A DNA stretch of 64,000 bases from Purshia tridentata (taxonomy: Eukaryota > Streptophyta > Magnoliopsida > Rosales > Rosaceae), in assembly GCA_003254885.1 (NCBI GenBank), contig QANT01006286.1:20757-84756 (forward strand). Reading direction: 5' to 3'. Position 1 is the stretch's first letter; the number at the start of each line of letters is the position of its first letter. Below the pieces are notes generated by a model, which was not told the DNA's origin, ran no database searches, and was given only the letters and a program-made list of their open reading frames with translations. Positions 22,875 to 36,000 of the stretch are shown piece after piece. The translations under genes and the position numbers were made by a program.

Positions 22875-24440
22875 TTAATTGTTGAACCTGGGAGATATAT
22901 TGGCCTGCAATGGATTCTTCATGACCCAGGCGGACTCCTGCTTCTCACTGAGATCAACCCCAACTCCGTCAACAGCCTTCCACTCAAACTTCCACACCAA
23001 ATTGGCCACAAAATACTCCAAAAGCAGCAACCCCAGACTCCACCCTGGACAGATCCTCCGTCCCGCCCCAAACGGCATCATCTTAATCTCCTTACTCCCC
23101 GTAATATCACACCCACCATTCTCATCCCCCAACAAAAACCTCTCCGGCTTAAACTCCATGGGCTCCTCCCACACATTCGGGTCCCACCCCATCTCCGCCA
23201 CCAAGAAATTCACACTCGAATTCTTGGGCACCAAGTAACGCCCGCCCAAAACTACATCCTCTGTCACTGTATGTGGTATCAAAAAGTGGCCCGGCGGGTG
23301 CCGCCTCAGTCCCTCCAGTACCACCGCCTTCAGATACGGCAGCTTTTGCAGATCCTCCTCTCTCACCTCCTCATCAAATGCTTTCTCTCCCCTAATTCCC
23401 ACAACCCCTTCGATTTCGGCCACAAGCCTCGCCTGTACGCATGGGTTTTTCACTATGTTCGCCATCACCCACTCCAACGTCACTGCCATTGTGTCCGTGC
23501 CCGAGTTCACAATCTCCGAGCACTGGTTCACCAGTTCCCCTTCGTCGAACTTTCGCTTCTCCTCGGGGACTTCCAATTCCATCAACGTATCCACATAAGC
23601 CACCACCCAGTCCTCATTGTTATCTTCACTGCTTTTTCGTTGTTTCAGTTTGTCTTTTCGAGCTCGAATCAAAGGGAGGAAGAGGTCCGTTTGCTGCTTC
23701 TGCATGCGGAAGAACGCATCCCACCGCTTGGAGAACAGAATTTTCGTCAACCAGGTGGGCCCCAGGTTGAGGGCCTGGAATTCTCCGACCAAGCCCAGCA
23801 GAAACCGGCGCTGGACATCGATGATTTCGTCAATCTTGGCCTCCTCCACCTTCTCCCCGAAACACATGTACATGAACAAGCAGGTCATGGACATGCGGAA
23901 ATGGTCCAAGAATTGGACGACTTGTCGTTCTGAAGCGGATTTTTGGATACGGTGGGTGAGAATGTCTAAGACCCATTTGCGGGAGCGGGCGAAGGACTTG
24001 ACCCGACCCGGGTTGAGAATCTCGGAGATGAGGTTGCGGCGGAGGAGGCGCCAGGTGGGGCCGTAGCTGGCGGATGCGATGATGCGCTGGTTGCTGGTGA
24101 TGAGCTGGATGGTGGGCTGGGCGGGGGGACGGTCGGCGAAAACGGCGCTGCTTTGGACGAGGGCCTGGTGGGCCAGGGAGCGGTCGGCGATGAAGATTGA
24201 AGGGTGGGAGCTGAAGGGGACGGGGAGGGAGACGACGGGGCCGTACTTGGCGTGGAGGTCGAGGAGGACGGGCTCGATGCCGGCGGCGAGCTTGAAGAGC
24301 CAAATGAAGTGGCCGATGATGGGGATGGTGGGGGGTCCCGGAGGGAGAGAGCCGTTGAGTTTGGTGGAGGGTTTCGAGGGGAAGAGAGTGAGTTTGAGGA
24401 GGAAGATGATGAGGAGGGAGGTGAGGATGAGGAACCACAT
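22875..24440 (-). CDS. Cytochrome P450, CYP89A-like
   Basis: Single-exon frame of 521 residues starting at the ATG at 24440. An upstream in-frame GTG is not used in plants. An N-terminal membrane anchor (about 4-20) is followed by the proline hinge PPGPP (33-37). The I-helix motif is SGTDT (313-317), with Ser replacing the usual Ala/Gly at the first position. The K-helix ExxR is E376-R379, PERF is at 432-435, and the haem loop FGAGRRICPGW is at 457-467 with Cys464 as ligand. Length and sequence (FADRPPAQPTIQLITSNQR, KNSSVNFLVAEMGWDP) fit the CYP89A subfamily of ER-bound monooxygenases. Arabidopsis CYP89A9 acts on chlorophyll breakdown products; whether this one does is unknown. The lack of introns is typical of CYP89A. 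The gene is much GC-richer than its surroundings, which creates long antisense shadow frames. A 'tatatata' run at about 24494-24520 may contain the TATA box. Confidence 0.95.
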   Translation of the reverse strand: MWFLILTSLLIIFLLKLTLFPSKPSTKLNGSLPPGPPTIPIIGHFIWLFKLAAGIEPVLLDLHAKYGPVVSLPVPFSSHPSIFIADRSLAHQALVQSSAVFADRPPAQPTIQLITSNQRIIASASYGPTWRLLRRNLISEILNPGRVKSFARSRKWVLDILTHRIQKSASERQVVQFLDHFRMSMTCLFMYMCFGEKVEEAKIDEIIDVQRRFLLGLVGEFQALNLGPTWLTKILFSKRWDAFFRMQKQQTDLFLPLIRARKDKLKQRKSSEDNNEDWVVAYVDTLMELEVPEEKRKFDEGELVNQCSEIVNSGTDTMAVTLEWVMANIVKNPCVQARLVAEIEGVVGIRGEKAFDEEVREEDLQKLPYLKAVVLEGLRRHPPGHFLIPHTVTEDVVLGGRYLVPKNSSVNFLVAEMGWDPNVWEEPMEFKPERFLLGDENGGCDITGSKEIKMMPFGAGRRICPGWSLGLLLLEYFVANLVWKFEWKAVDGVGVDLSEKQESAWVMKNPLQANISPRFNN

Positions 24441-27400
24441 GGCTGTCACTCAGTAGGGCTTCAAAGTAAGTGTACTGTAAGGGGGATGGGATGGCATATA
24501 TATCTACACATATATATAATAACTAGTCTGTGTGTGAGCCAATGATTCACCTCTATCATTATTAATCGATTAAAAAGGTTCTCTTTGCTCTAAAAAGTAA
24601 ATCACATAAAATAGTTTACATTAATTAATGTATTATTTCATGCAAACTATACTTTGCTTATGTTTTCTTTTCATGTTGAATATTATGTTTATTTCTAAAC
24701 TTCAATTTCAAGTTTTTATTTAATTAAGTTTTCAATATATACTTTAATAGTCAACTTTAAAGACTTCAACCTCCAATATTTTTATTCTCCATTTCTCTCC
24801 TATTAAAACAAGATCATTTTAGGTATAATCACCAAATTAATACAAAGAAAATAAGTATAAAAAAGAATCATATTTTACTGCATGGGTCATCAGCCAATCA
24901 GCCATGCATATATATAGCAAACTAGTGGTGGATAAGAGGCTGGTATGGGGTTTGGTGGTTAAGACTGGTAGATATTAGATTCATTCCTTGAGAGAGGGAA
25001 GAAACAAATTAAACTCAAATAAATAGAAATTTAATATGTTTTTAGTAAATGGTTTTTTTCTGAATAAAGAATTGGTTAGACGTTCCAAGATGTGAATCAC
25101 GTTGGTTCTTGAGGATATGATTTTGTCTAGAGAGACTGGAGTTATTATATATGATTTGCCCTCCAATTATTGCAAGCCTAATTATTATTGCCCAATACTT
25201 CACACTCAGACTCGATCTGTAGTTCTGTACCTTGTCCCACTCCCTAGCTATTATCAAGTACCAACAAAATAGAGCGATGAGTAACTTAACAAGATTGGCA
25301 GTGGTAGTCCATACTCTTATTTGCAATATGTCAATCATACCCTTATTTGCAATAGTATCACTATTATGGGTTCTATTGGAGAGATAATTTGTTTACAAAG
25401 TTTTTAATATTGTGATCTAAATCAGTTATTGTAAGAGAAACACGGTTATAATATGTAAGAATTTCTCTTATTTTAGAAAGCAACCCACCTTCATACTCCA
25501 GTTCACCTATCCCCTCAACACCTCCATCTTGAAAGAGGTTGGTCTAGCCTCCAAGAAGGTGGCCAATCGCAGCTTCCATATTTTTTTTTTCTTAAAGAAA
25601 TAATAAAAATAATGAGAAGGGTAATATGGGGAAATTCTAGAATTAACTTTTAGTGCTGGTGTAGTGATCAAGTTGTTGGTTGTCAACTTGTGATTCTTGT
25701 GAATGGCAACATTCATAAGTGAATGATAGCCCAATTAGAATCTAGCAAACAGTTCATTTAAGAAAGTCTTTTTTACCCAAATGCCATCTGAATTATAGTG
25801 GATGTGCTCTCATATTACCTAAATATTTATTTTTTACTATTTGACAATAGTAGCCTTTAAGGTTTAAGTTAATAGAAAAATTGACAGAAATGGATGGCAG
25901 GTACCACATTGACACACACTGATAACTTCAAGTGGTAAATAAAAAAAAAAAAAAAATTTGGTGGTAGAGAAGCACACCCTTTATAGTCCAGGTAGTATTT
26001 GAAAAAAAAAAAAAAAGCCTTTAAGAAAAGCCCAGGTGATGAAATTGTTGGATTTAAGACCAACCCAAAATGACAAAATAAAAGCCCAAAATGTTTTCCC
26101 CTAACTTAAGGCCTACATCTAAAAGAAGGTCAAATTAGTCTCCAAGAAGGAAACCTTTATGGCCTGGTCTTCAATTTTATTTGTTTAGATGGCGTATTGA
26201 TGATAGCTGTATTGTGTTGGTTGTAAATAGCAACACTCTCGAACACAAAAACGAAGGAGATGATTTGTTGCTGGAGCAATGAAAGTCCAAACCCACTATA
26301 GAAGCCCATCATTTTCTTGCATTTTGGTTTTCTCATGGGCCAGATTTTGAGATCTACTGAAGGCGTTTAGAAATGTATTTTTATTTTTTAATATGTTTAA
26401 TTTCCTGATTCCACATTTTCATGAGTGAGTTTTCATTCTACGGGGTGTAATATGAGTAATGCGATTGTGTTAAAGATATGTCATGTGTGTCTTAATTCGG
26501 ATGTAATATAATTACTATAGGTTGAGTAATGTCAAGTCATCTTATACAAGTAATTAAACCGGTTAGATTAAGAGTGATTAATATTCAAAGTAAACTTGAG
26601 GCACGTCCTTTGAATTACACATGGCAAGCAAATAGCAATTTTTAGGATTGCTAATTGCTAGGTCAGTTCATATGTCAATTAGTGGACATGATCATTGTGC
26701 AAAAGGTGAAGCTACTTTCAATATTATTGACTGATATGGTGAACAACTAGACATGTTTGGCTTTTTGTTTTTGGCAATTAACAGCTAAATTTTAGATGGG
26801 CCCAAGAACCCATTAGGTATTAGAAATCATCTGTGCTTTTCAAATGGGCCAGGACTTGTTAGTTGGAAAAACCCTTCTTATTTTTGGGCAAGAATAGATT
26901 GATATGTAATCATCTGGTTGTTGGCTACCCTAGCTAAGCCTATGAGTTGGGTTCCAATTGTCTCCCCATGACCACTTTTTGGTCATGAGTAATGTTTGGG
27001 TACATTAGTAATTTAGTAGGGCAACATTAGACCCTTCAAAAAGCCATTGAGTTGGACTTTGAATTGATATCAGACCCACATAACAGTAACCTTATCTACA
27101 ATGGATATAATTAATTAATAAGGACTAGACTTGATGAATTTAATGTGTGAGTGAGCTATTGCTGAATGAAAAAGATTAGTGCTGGTATTTGGTATGACCA
27201 TAAAATTATGGATGTTTCTGTGCCTTGGAGAATACTCAAGCACATGAAAGTAGAGGACTTCAGGAGCCAAGTTGCTGAGTTTTAAGTACTTGGTAATATG
27301 GCAAGTTGGGGCAACCCTTTTGAGACCAAATTGACAACATTCCATCCTACCAGACATGTATCTCAGTTGATGTCAGAGCTTTACCTTCAGTAGTCATCAG

Positions 27401-28670
27401 TACCACTAATGATTAAAGGGTTATGTTATGGCACATGACAGTGATGACCCCATAAAGAAGGGGCACCCAGTGACTTAGACACATGCCCTCTTGTAAAAGT
27501 AATGCCTACTCCATTCTTCTTTCTTCTATTTCTTTTAATTTCTTATTCTTTTTTTATGAAGGTTAACTTATCTCATCTGCTATGGAGGTTTTTTGGCCTA
27601 CTACAAAATAGCTATGAATCTATGAGTCTTGTGCTAAATTCAATAATTATAGGTCACTGTAACAAAAGCTGATATCAATGCAGTCTCTAAAGCTTATACA
27701 CTAGAACGTGCCCAAATTATATGATCCTTCAAGTTCATGGTTCACTCAAATTCCTTACCTACAAACCGAGAAAATGATGCCAACAAACTTTATTAAATCC
27801 TAATAATGAGACTAGATGCTAAAAATTTCTATACTCACTCCATGCCAACTTTCAAGTGCTTGTAAGTCTCCCCATACTCACTCCATGCCAACTTTCAAGT
27901 GCTTTTAAGTCTCTTTTAGGTGCTTGACTTGCATTAAAGGGCATTGAGTTAGTAAAAAATTCATGGAATTGGTGCATGCACTAATTATTGGTTTGCTGCT
28001 AAAAGGTAAGATAAACACATATATAAATTGAAATTGAAATAAATTATCTTTTTAGAGGGTTTGTGCCAGTTAATTAACTCCGGATTCTTAGGCAAGCTAA
28101 TTATCATATTCCAGACATACTTTTGGGTACGTTGCCATTGGTTCCATTTGGGAAACATGATCATCAAAATAAAGCAAGTGGTTTATTTTTCTATCCTTCA
28201 TTTTGTTTTTGGATTTCGTATAATTGAATGTGTTGTTATTCCAGAGGAAAACGTGACACTTTACATACATATCATAGCTCAATCTATCATGCTCATACCA
28301 ACCAATTAGGATTTCGAGATTTTGGAACTACCACTTCATCGAATATGCAAACCCCTTTTCTTCCTCTCTTTGATTTCTTCAGCTTTGCAGAGAAAATTTA
28401 TGCCATTTGTCATAAAACAACCGATATGCATATGCTGCCAAATTATTACTTGCACAAGACTATTTTTGTTTTTTCAACTTCCACTAGAGTATTAATTTTA
28501 AGTGTAGAAAAAAATGTTCTTTTACCATATGCAATATTTTTCTATTAGAAAAATATTCTCCTAAGTTCCTAACATAAGATGTGACACGTTATATTATTAG
28601 ACTATTAATTTAAATTATTATGATATTATTCTTATTCTAAATATATGATTCAAATTTGATGTAATCATTA
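24441..28670. other. Intergenic, no supportable gene
   Basis: About 4.2 kb of AT-rich DNA upstream of the P450. Open frames are short and isolated; the one at 27115-27357 (minus) is the cleanest but matches nothing I know. Contains the 43-bp tandem duplication at 27831-27913. Confidence 0.45.
27831..27913. repeat. 43-bp tandem duplication
   Basis: The unit beginning 'atactcactccatgccaact' at 27831 recurs at 27874 with only a few differences. Confidence 0.9.
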
Positions 28671-28671
28671 T

Positions 28672-29180
28672 GAATATGTCACGGTGGTCCACCAAAATAA
28701 TCGTCAATTTTGGTCACATGAGGCACACATGAAAGGGCAAAATAGTGATTTCATGTTCCATCCTCTCCCCTATGCAACTTCTATCTATTTTTCTTTCTCT
28801 TTCTCATATGTCCCCACCACCGGCCCCCACTGTCGACCCCTGCCCTCCCTCCTCCCAGCGTCACCTCATTCCCCTTTGCCGTCTCTCTCTGACATGTTTT
28901 TTCTCTTTTTCTCTCTTTCTTTGTATCTTTCTCTCTTTACTGGAGCAAACGCCACCAGACCGTAGACCGTAGGGGGAGGGGGAGAGAGAGAGACATAAGT
29001 TGCAAAGGGGAGAGGAAGGGACATGAAATCACCATTTTTGCCCCTTCATGTGCGAGCCATGTGACCAAACTTAACGTATGCTTGTGGTCTTTTAATGGAA
29101 TGAACTATAGTGACAAATGTCAACTAGTTTGTGGATGAAAATGGCACAAAAAAAAAATTGTGGACCAACATATGACAAAG
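28672..29180. mobile_element. Foldback/MITE-like inverted-repeat element
   Basis: A 71-bp arm at 28710-28780 is the imperfect reverse complement of 28997-29068. Both carry, in mirrored order, 'tggtcacatg', 'cacatgaa.gggcaaaa', 'gtgatttcatg' and 'cctctcccc..tgcaactt'. The 215-bp loop is pyrimidine-rich on the left and GA-rich on the right. Weaker outer similarity ('ggtggtccacc' near 28684 against 'gtggaccaacat' near 29160) suggests that the element runs to about 28672-29180 with an insertion in the right arm. No transposase frame is present. The superfamily (Mutator-like or other) cannot be fixed because no target-site duplication was clear. Confidence 0.65.
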
Positions 29181-32100
29181 TGAATAATAAGTAGATTATT
29201 TGTGAAATTTTTAATTTTTAATTTTTATGTATGAGAATGGATCGAAACTTTACCTATCTTAAACATTAGGTATTAGCTTGTCTTGTTTTGTTCTATTGGG
29301 GCCTTACCCCACAGTATTAACGAAAAAGAGATATGGCCAATTTCCCCAAATGCTGGTGAGCATTATTATGTTTTTTGAGGTAGATGTTAGATGTATTTTA
29401 TTATGTGAAGCCCATGAGTTATGAGTGATGAGTGTTGTAAGTTGTAATGGAACTAAATGGTAGCAAATAGGGTCACAATGAAAGTAATGTACGCAACAGT
29501 ACATGAGAAATATTTGGCAAATAAAAAGGCAAAGCAAGCAGAATTAAAGTTTCATAACCCAGGGGGGTAAGGTTAAGGTGGTGTTGGCCCACAGTTGTTG
29601 CCAACTTCTCTTATTGACTTTTGTCATTTGCTTTTTCCCCACTGCCCCCTAATTAGCGGGAGACACGTTACCGTTATCATTAATTCTCCCTCCATTTAAA
29701 TTATCAAATCTTTGATGTGTGACTTGGTCACTTCAAATTACTCATGTACCCTTGTGTGGATAATCATCTTTTTCTTCAATTTTAGAAACAAAATTGAAAT
29801 TCACTATCATCTGAAATAACTCATCAATTTATTAGTGCTCCATCATCTGAAATAACTCATCTTTAATGTATATGAAATTAATTAAATGTACAGCTTGGAG
29901 TCACATTCATGATTTAAATTCAACGTGGCTCCATCAATTTAAAAATAGCCGAATACTAGAAACATTTATTTGTCATTTTTCAGCTTGTAGCATCTCATTC
30001 AAATTTACTAACATAACCCAAGTTTGTAGAGTTATTTTCAAATGTGCCATTCCAAATTTATTAATATACCATTTCAAAGCAATGGTGCTTCATCTTATTA
30101 TCAATTAGGTCCACAATGCAGCTTTCTATTTGGTCCTTTTTCTTTTCTCTATTATTCGGGATTCTTGCTAAGTTTATCATGGTTTGACTTGAGTATGGTC
30201 CAATTGGATTTGGAGACAGTCCTGATTTATTATATATGCATTTCTTAGGTGTTAATTAAAAGTCTATTATTATACTTGGGTTGATTAGCTCCTTCACCTA
30301 ATAGGCTAATACATGTGTAAAATGGAAAAGTGAATCTCAAATCTTCACATGCCATACTTGGTGTATAAGTTAATTAATTTTAAATGGTAAGCTAAAGTTA
30401 GACTACACAACATACATGAATGTACTTGCAATGATATTATGTAAACCAATACTAGAATAGTTAGTAAGTCGTAACATGCAAACGACAATCATGATGGCAT
30501 TGAATTTTTTTTATTATTTTTTTTTCATGGCATTGAATTAATTACCTAATTTCAACCATTTCTACAATACACCTCAAACCCACTTAATTTATTTGGCATC
30601 TTCCTTGAGCTTTGAATCAATATTTTGACCCATCCCTCCTCCAAAAGACACTCTGTTTTGCAGGTTTTGCAGGTTGAAGTTTTAAATTCGTTACTATTCT
30701 CATTTATAACAGCCTTTCTTATTCAATTTGAACGTTTGAAGTTCAAGCCTGCATGCATATATATTATATAGAGGGTGGCAAGGAAGTTATGAAATCTGAT
30801 ATTATTAAAAACAAGCTGCTTTTGTATTGTTATGAGAAAAAGTTGGACACTTAGAATAATAAGTCCAATGCAAGTTCAAAATTTTAGTTGGAATGATTCA
30901 AAAGTTACTTTTATAGCTAACCAGCCTAACCACTTCAAAATTAGGTACTCCAAATCGTATTCTTTATTTTAAAAAATTATGAAGTTTTTATTTATTTTAA
31001 ATGCAAAACATAACCATTTAATTTTTTGAAGAATTCTCTTATATACCCTATGTGTATATAAGTAAAATATGCATAAAAGATGTATAAAAAGAATGAGTCG
31101 CTAAACTTAAGCACCTTCTCCTCTGCTCATAAGAGAATGAGCAATTGAGAACTTCTCCTTCGAGCAATTGAGAATTCGAAGGAAAACCATAGTTAGTAAG
31201 ACATTGTTACGTTATTCTATTAAATAAAAGTTATGATAATAATTAGTATCTCTAGTATTATCGTTCTTCTTAATAGAATCATAGTAATTTGACCAAAATA
31301 ACATTATAAACGAAAGTTAAGATTATAATTTATGTCTTTAGCACTATTGTTCTCCTTAATAGAACCATAGCAATTTCACCAAAATATCATTATAACAATT
31401 ACAACAATTAAAGATACACTTGCTGTATTTGGTGAGCCAAATTTCCCTAGAGGTGAGTTTCACATTCATATTCTTTTAACTTATAATAAATTATGATGAT
31501 TTTCATACCCTTCTATTTGTGCTTTTAAGAAAATACAATTTCTATAGTATCCTCGTGAAAACATTTCCATTGTAAACGATTTTGCAAATATTGGAACAAG
31601 AGAATGTTTCATTTAATGGATTATAAAATCCCAATTCTATTAAGAATATAATTTCACATTTGGAATAAATAATCTTGCATAATAATATATAATTTCTTAG
31701 GCCTTTATGTCTAATTGATTTTAAATTAAATGTTTATTTATAAGAATATTACAACGATTAATCTATGTTTTAAGTTTAATGATCACATATATTTCACAAC
31801 ACTTAATATAACTTATTCACATATTTGAAATAATTGTCCGTCACAAAGTGATGACTATGAGAGTTATATTTCTTAGCATCATACTCAAAATGACTGTAGG
31901 AAAAGGAATAGCTAACGCATTGATGGTGCACATATCATATAAAATTGTGGATCCAAAATTCCAAATGACTCCTAAAAGAGTCTAAAGGAATTTTACCAAA
32001 AAATGCAAATCGGTGTATTTATTTGCATTAAATTTCTTACTATCACATCAACTTATGGAATTAGTTGGGTGGGGTGTGGGATAAATAAACAAAAAAGGTA

Positions 32101-33090
32101 CAAATAGAATTGACCAATGCAAATATAGGATGCCATTCGTGTAATTTCTAGAAACTACGCGGGCCAATCCGAAACCCCATTCTTCATCTCTCTCCCAATT
32201 AACAACTGTCAGTCTTTCAGCTTGTCACATAGTTTGGCAGTTTAGCTCCAAAATCGGTTATTTTACTCCAAAATCCAATTCTGACGTTATTTTATCCACA
32301 ATCCAAACGGCTCACTGAACAGTCTAATTTCGCTCCACCAAATTTTTATGAATTTCTGAAACACAAAAACATAACCATGCTTTAAAGCAACAACATACAA
32401 CATACATGCATAATTATTATATTTATATACGGATATACTCATATATGATATAGCACACCACCTTCCAATTTATGTTTTTGAAAAACATAGAAAACAAAAA
32501 CAAACACAACAGAACAGGGATTACAGGCTCCTTCGTCTGTTCCACAACAACAGCTTTCTCTTTTTATTTTCTTTTCTTCATTTCCAATTCAATTTCTCCA
32601 TTCATCTCTATCTTTTTGAACAGAGAGGTTTGTTTCCTTAACGAACTTAACCTCCTCTCACTCGACCTCCATCTCTCTCTAAACCTCGTAACTTACGCTT
32701 TCAGTATCAAAATCCCCAAACCAATCGTAAACCCCTCGATTCGCCAAACCGAGTTTCCGAGTTCGTTTCTCTGGAATCGTTTCTTTTCTCCGCAACCTCA
32801 AAAGCAAAGCAAGCACATTTCCAAAATCTTTAATTGAGCTCCACTTTCTTCTCTTTTCATTTGTGTTTTTCCGAAACCACATTTCTTTCACTATCGTCTA
32901 ATAATTTGGAGAATTAAAGGTGGTTTGGATACTTCGATCTTAGGGTTTTTGGGTTCTTGCTCTTCTTTTCGCAATGCGGGGTTGAATTGGTTCGGAGTCA
33001 AAGTCTGAGAGGTTGAATTCAAAATTGAGAATTTAGGTGTGAATTCGGGGATTCTGAAGAGACTGAATCGATAGCATTTTCTGTGAAAAA
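29181..33090. other. Intergenic and myosin upstream region
   Basis: No gene is supportable from 29.2 to 32.4 kb. It holds an 86-bp imperfect tandem duplication at 31227-31400. From about 32480 the sequence becomes CT-rich and less AT-rich, which fits the myosin promoter and 5' UTR. There are several short upstream open frames in that leader. Confidence 0.45.
31227..31400. repeat. 86-bp imperfect tandem duplication
   Basis: Two adjacent copies begin 'aaagttatgataataatt' (31227) and 'aaagttaagattataattt' (31313). Both run through 'cttaatagaa.catag.aattt.accaaaata.cattataa'. Identity is roughly 80 percent by eye. Confidence 0.75.
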
Positions 33091-36000
33091 ATGATGGTAT
33101 CGGCGTCACCGTCGATGATAGCGAGGAGCTCTCTGGAGGAAATGTTGGATTCGCTTCGGCGAAGAGACGAGAACGAGAAGCCGCAGAAGGAGTTGCCGCC
33201 GGCATTGCCTGCTCGGCCGACTTCCAAGGCTCGGCTGCCCTCGGCGCGCCGGTCTCTGCCCAACAATTTCAAGATTGAAGACGGTTTTCCGGAGGACTCT
33301 AGTAGGAAAGACAAGGATTTGGGGTTCAAGAGAGGTCATTTTGGCATCAAGAAGACGGAGCAAAATGGGGAGTCGCCGTACGGTGTGGCACCGGAGGGCT
33401 CGCCGGCGAAGATGGCAAAGTCGGATTGGGATGACAACGTTGGTTATTTCCTCAAGAAGGTAATTTAGATTAGTAACAGTTTTATTCGCTGATGTTGGTT
33501 ATTTTTTTTATGTTTCTTTCGTCTTGGCAATGTCTTTGTGTCTTCACTGGACTTTCGAGTGTTATTTGGAGTACGGATATCCAAGAACATTAATTAGTTC
33601 ATATTACAAGTTTTGGTTCTTAAAGTAAATATACCGACCCAGTGTGATAAAGCATGCATTTAACTAGGTTTCCGGCAAACAGTAAGATCCATTTGATGCT
33701 TTAGATCTGCATTGAATTAATGCCTGTACGAAATCATCTTGTAAATTTGGCCAGTTTGTTCTTTAAATTAGGTGCTTTATTTGTGGAACATGAATTGATG
33801 TTGTGAGTATTTTGTTTCAGAAACTTCGTGTTTGGTGCCGGCTTCCTAGTGGACTGTGGGAGTCAGGAATAATACAATCAACTTCAGGGGATGTGTCATA
33901 TGTTTCACTCTCTAGTGGCAATGTAAGTTCATCATTTGGGGCCTTTTGGCCTAAACTTAAAAATGTTACAACTATTATAAGCTTCTTGTACAACTGTAGG
34001 CATTTAGGTTGTGGGTTGTTATGCCCTTGTGCTGTTATTGTAGGTAATCAAAGTGCCCAGAGCTGAGCTCCTACCTGCAAACCCAGATGTTCTGGGAGGC
34101 GTGGATGATCTTATACAGCTTAGTTATTTGAATGAGCCTTCTGTTCTTTACAATCTTCAGTGTAGATATTCTCAGGACATGATTTATGTAAGTATCATAT
34201 TTTCTTGTTGCTCATGCTTGCTAGTTAGATTCACGCCTCCTCCTACTCTCCTGTTACATTTATCGTGTTTTCTTTCTGTAGAGCAAAGCAGGGCCAGTTC
34301 TGATTGCAATCAATCCTTTCAAAGACGTCCAAATGTATGGAGATGATTTTTTCACAGCTTATAGGCAGAAACTAGCAAACAAACCTCATGTTTATGCTAC
34401 AGCAGACGCTGCTTATAATGAGATGATGAGAGGTACATGGCACCTATTTTATTTATTTATTTTCCATTGAATTAATGTTTCCCTTTATCTGGTGGCATTA
34501 TTTAACCTGGCTATGATCTTTATTTTGCAGATGATGTAAATCAGTCCATAATCATAAGGTTAGAGTCTCTTCAATTTAGGTTTCCTTATATTAGGAGCTT
34601 GTTTAGGGATATTTTCCTTCGTACTTGTGTGTAGTGTTGTCCTATATCAGATCATGAAGTTCATTATAAAGAGTCATTAAATTTTTTCTTACAGTGGGGA
34701 AAGTGGATCTGGGAAAACTGAGACAGCAAAAATTGCAATGCAATACTTGGCTGCTCTTGGTGGTGGTAGTTGTGGCATAGAGCATGCAATCCTTCAGACC
34801 AATTGTATACTAGAAGCATTTGGAAATGCAAAAACATGCAGAAATGATAATGGCAGCCGATTTGTAAGTTCCTTTATTACTTTCTTTGTTGCAGGTGGCA
34901 GTCCCTGATTTCTCGTGTTATTTGAAATTGTTCTTCTTCTTTTTTTTCTTTTACAGCATTCAAAATTATTTTTTGAATTTGGTCATTGATTTTTCTCAAT
35001 GAGAGCCATTCCCTTTTTTTCCCAATTTATACATATGAGATCTAAAGGATATTCAGTTTGGGTACACGTATTTTTTTATTTGCTGCAGGGGAAGTTGATT
35101 GAAATTCATTTTAGTACACTGGGAAAAATATGTGGTGCAGAAATCCAAACTTGTAAGCTGTTTAAATTGAATAAATTGCTGTTTTGGCATGCTATTACCT
35201 GATTTCATTTCAATCACAGTAACTGACTTGATTTTACCACCTCATGTACGTGCCATACCAATTTGCCTATCATGATTGTGAATAGTTTATTTAGAAAAGG
35301 TAATTAGTTTGCCCCATTTGATTTTCAGTCAGGTATTTTTAATTGTTTTGATGTGTCTTATCTGAAATTATACTGTCTCATTTGAGCAGTCAAGAGTGTC
35401 TCAACTGGAAAATGGTGAGAGGTCATACCATATCTTCTATCAACTCTGTGCTGGTGCTCCATCAATGCTTAAAGGTAGGAAATTTCTTTTCTAATCCAAT
35501 CTATTCTAGCTTAAAATAAATTTAATGCTATATAATCAGTCCTATATTGATAGTTTTTTTATTTCAGCGTCTGGGTGCAATGTGGCAAAATAGGAGACCA
35601 CTAACTGTTTTCTGGCCAATCCCCTGAACATTCATAGCCTTAGCCTAAGCAGCATGGGTAGATCTTAGGTTCAATTCCTTTTGTAAGCAAGGAAAAAAAC
35701 TTGCTTTATGGTAGTTGGCATGTAACCTGTTGTTTTGGACCCACTAGCACCAATTATTTACCACACCAAATATTATAGGAAGTTGAGACTACAGAATATA
35801 TATGATTAGTCAAATTAGCTTGACCTGAACCAAAAAACCTTATTTGTGGGACAAGTCAACTTGTCCTCCTAGGGTGAGTGAGGCAGGTATTAGTAGACGC
35901 ATTGAGTTGACTTGTTCCAGTCTTCCTGATTGTTTCTAAAACTTTAATCATATAGTACCCTAGCAATGATCAGTGGTCGGTGATGGCCTTGCTTGTGTTT

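Noticed and set aside
24441-24449. P450 start at 24449
   Set aside because: That codon is GTG. The first ATG is at 24440, nine bases further in, and gives the usual P450 N-terminus.
23271-24545. Long plus-strand frames opposite the P450 (up to 220 codons) and a second minus frame of 202 codons
   Set aside because: They are shadows of the GC-rich P450 gene: Pro/Arg/His-rich, without domains, and fully inside a well-supported coding sequence.
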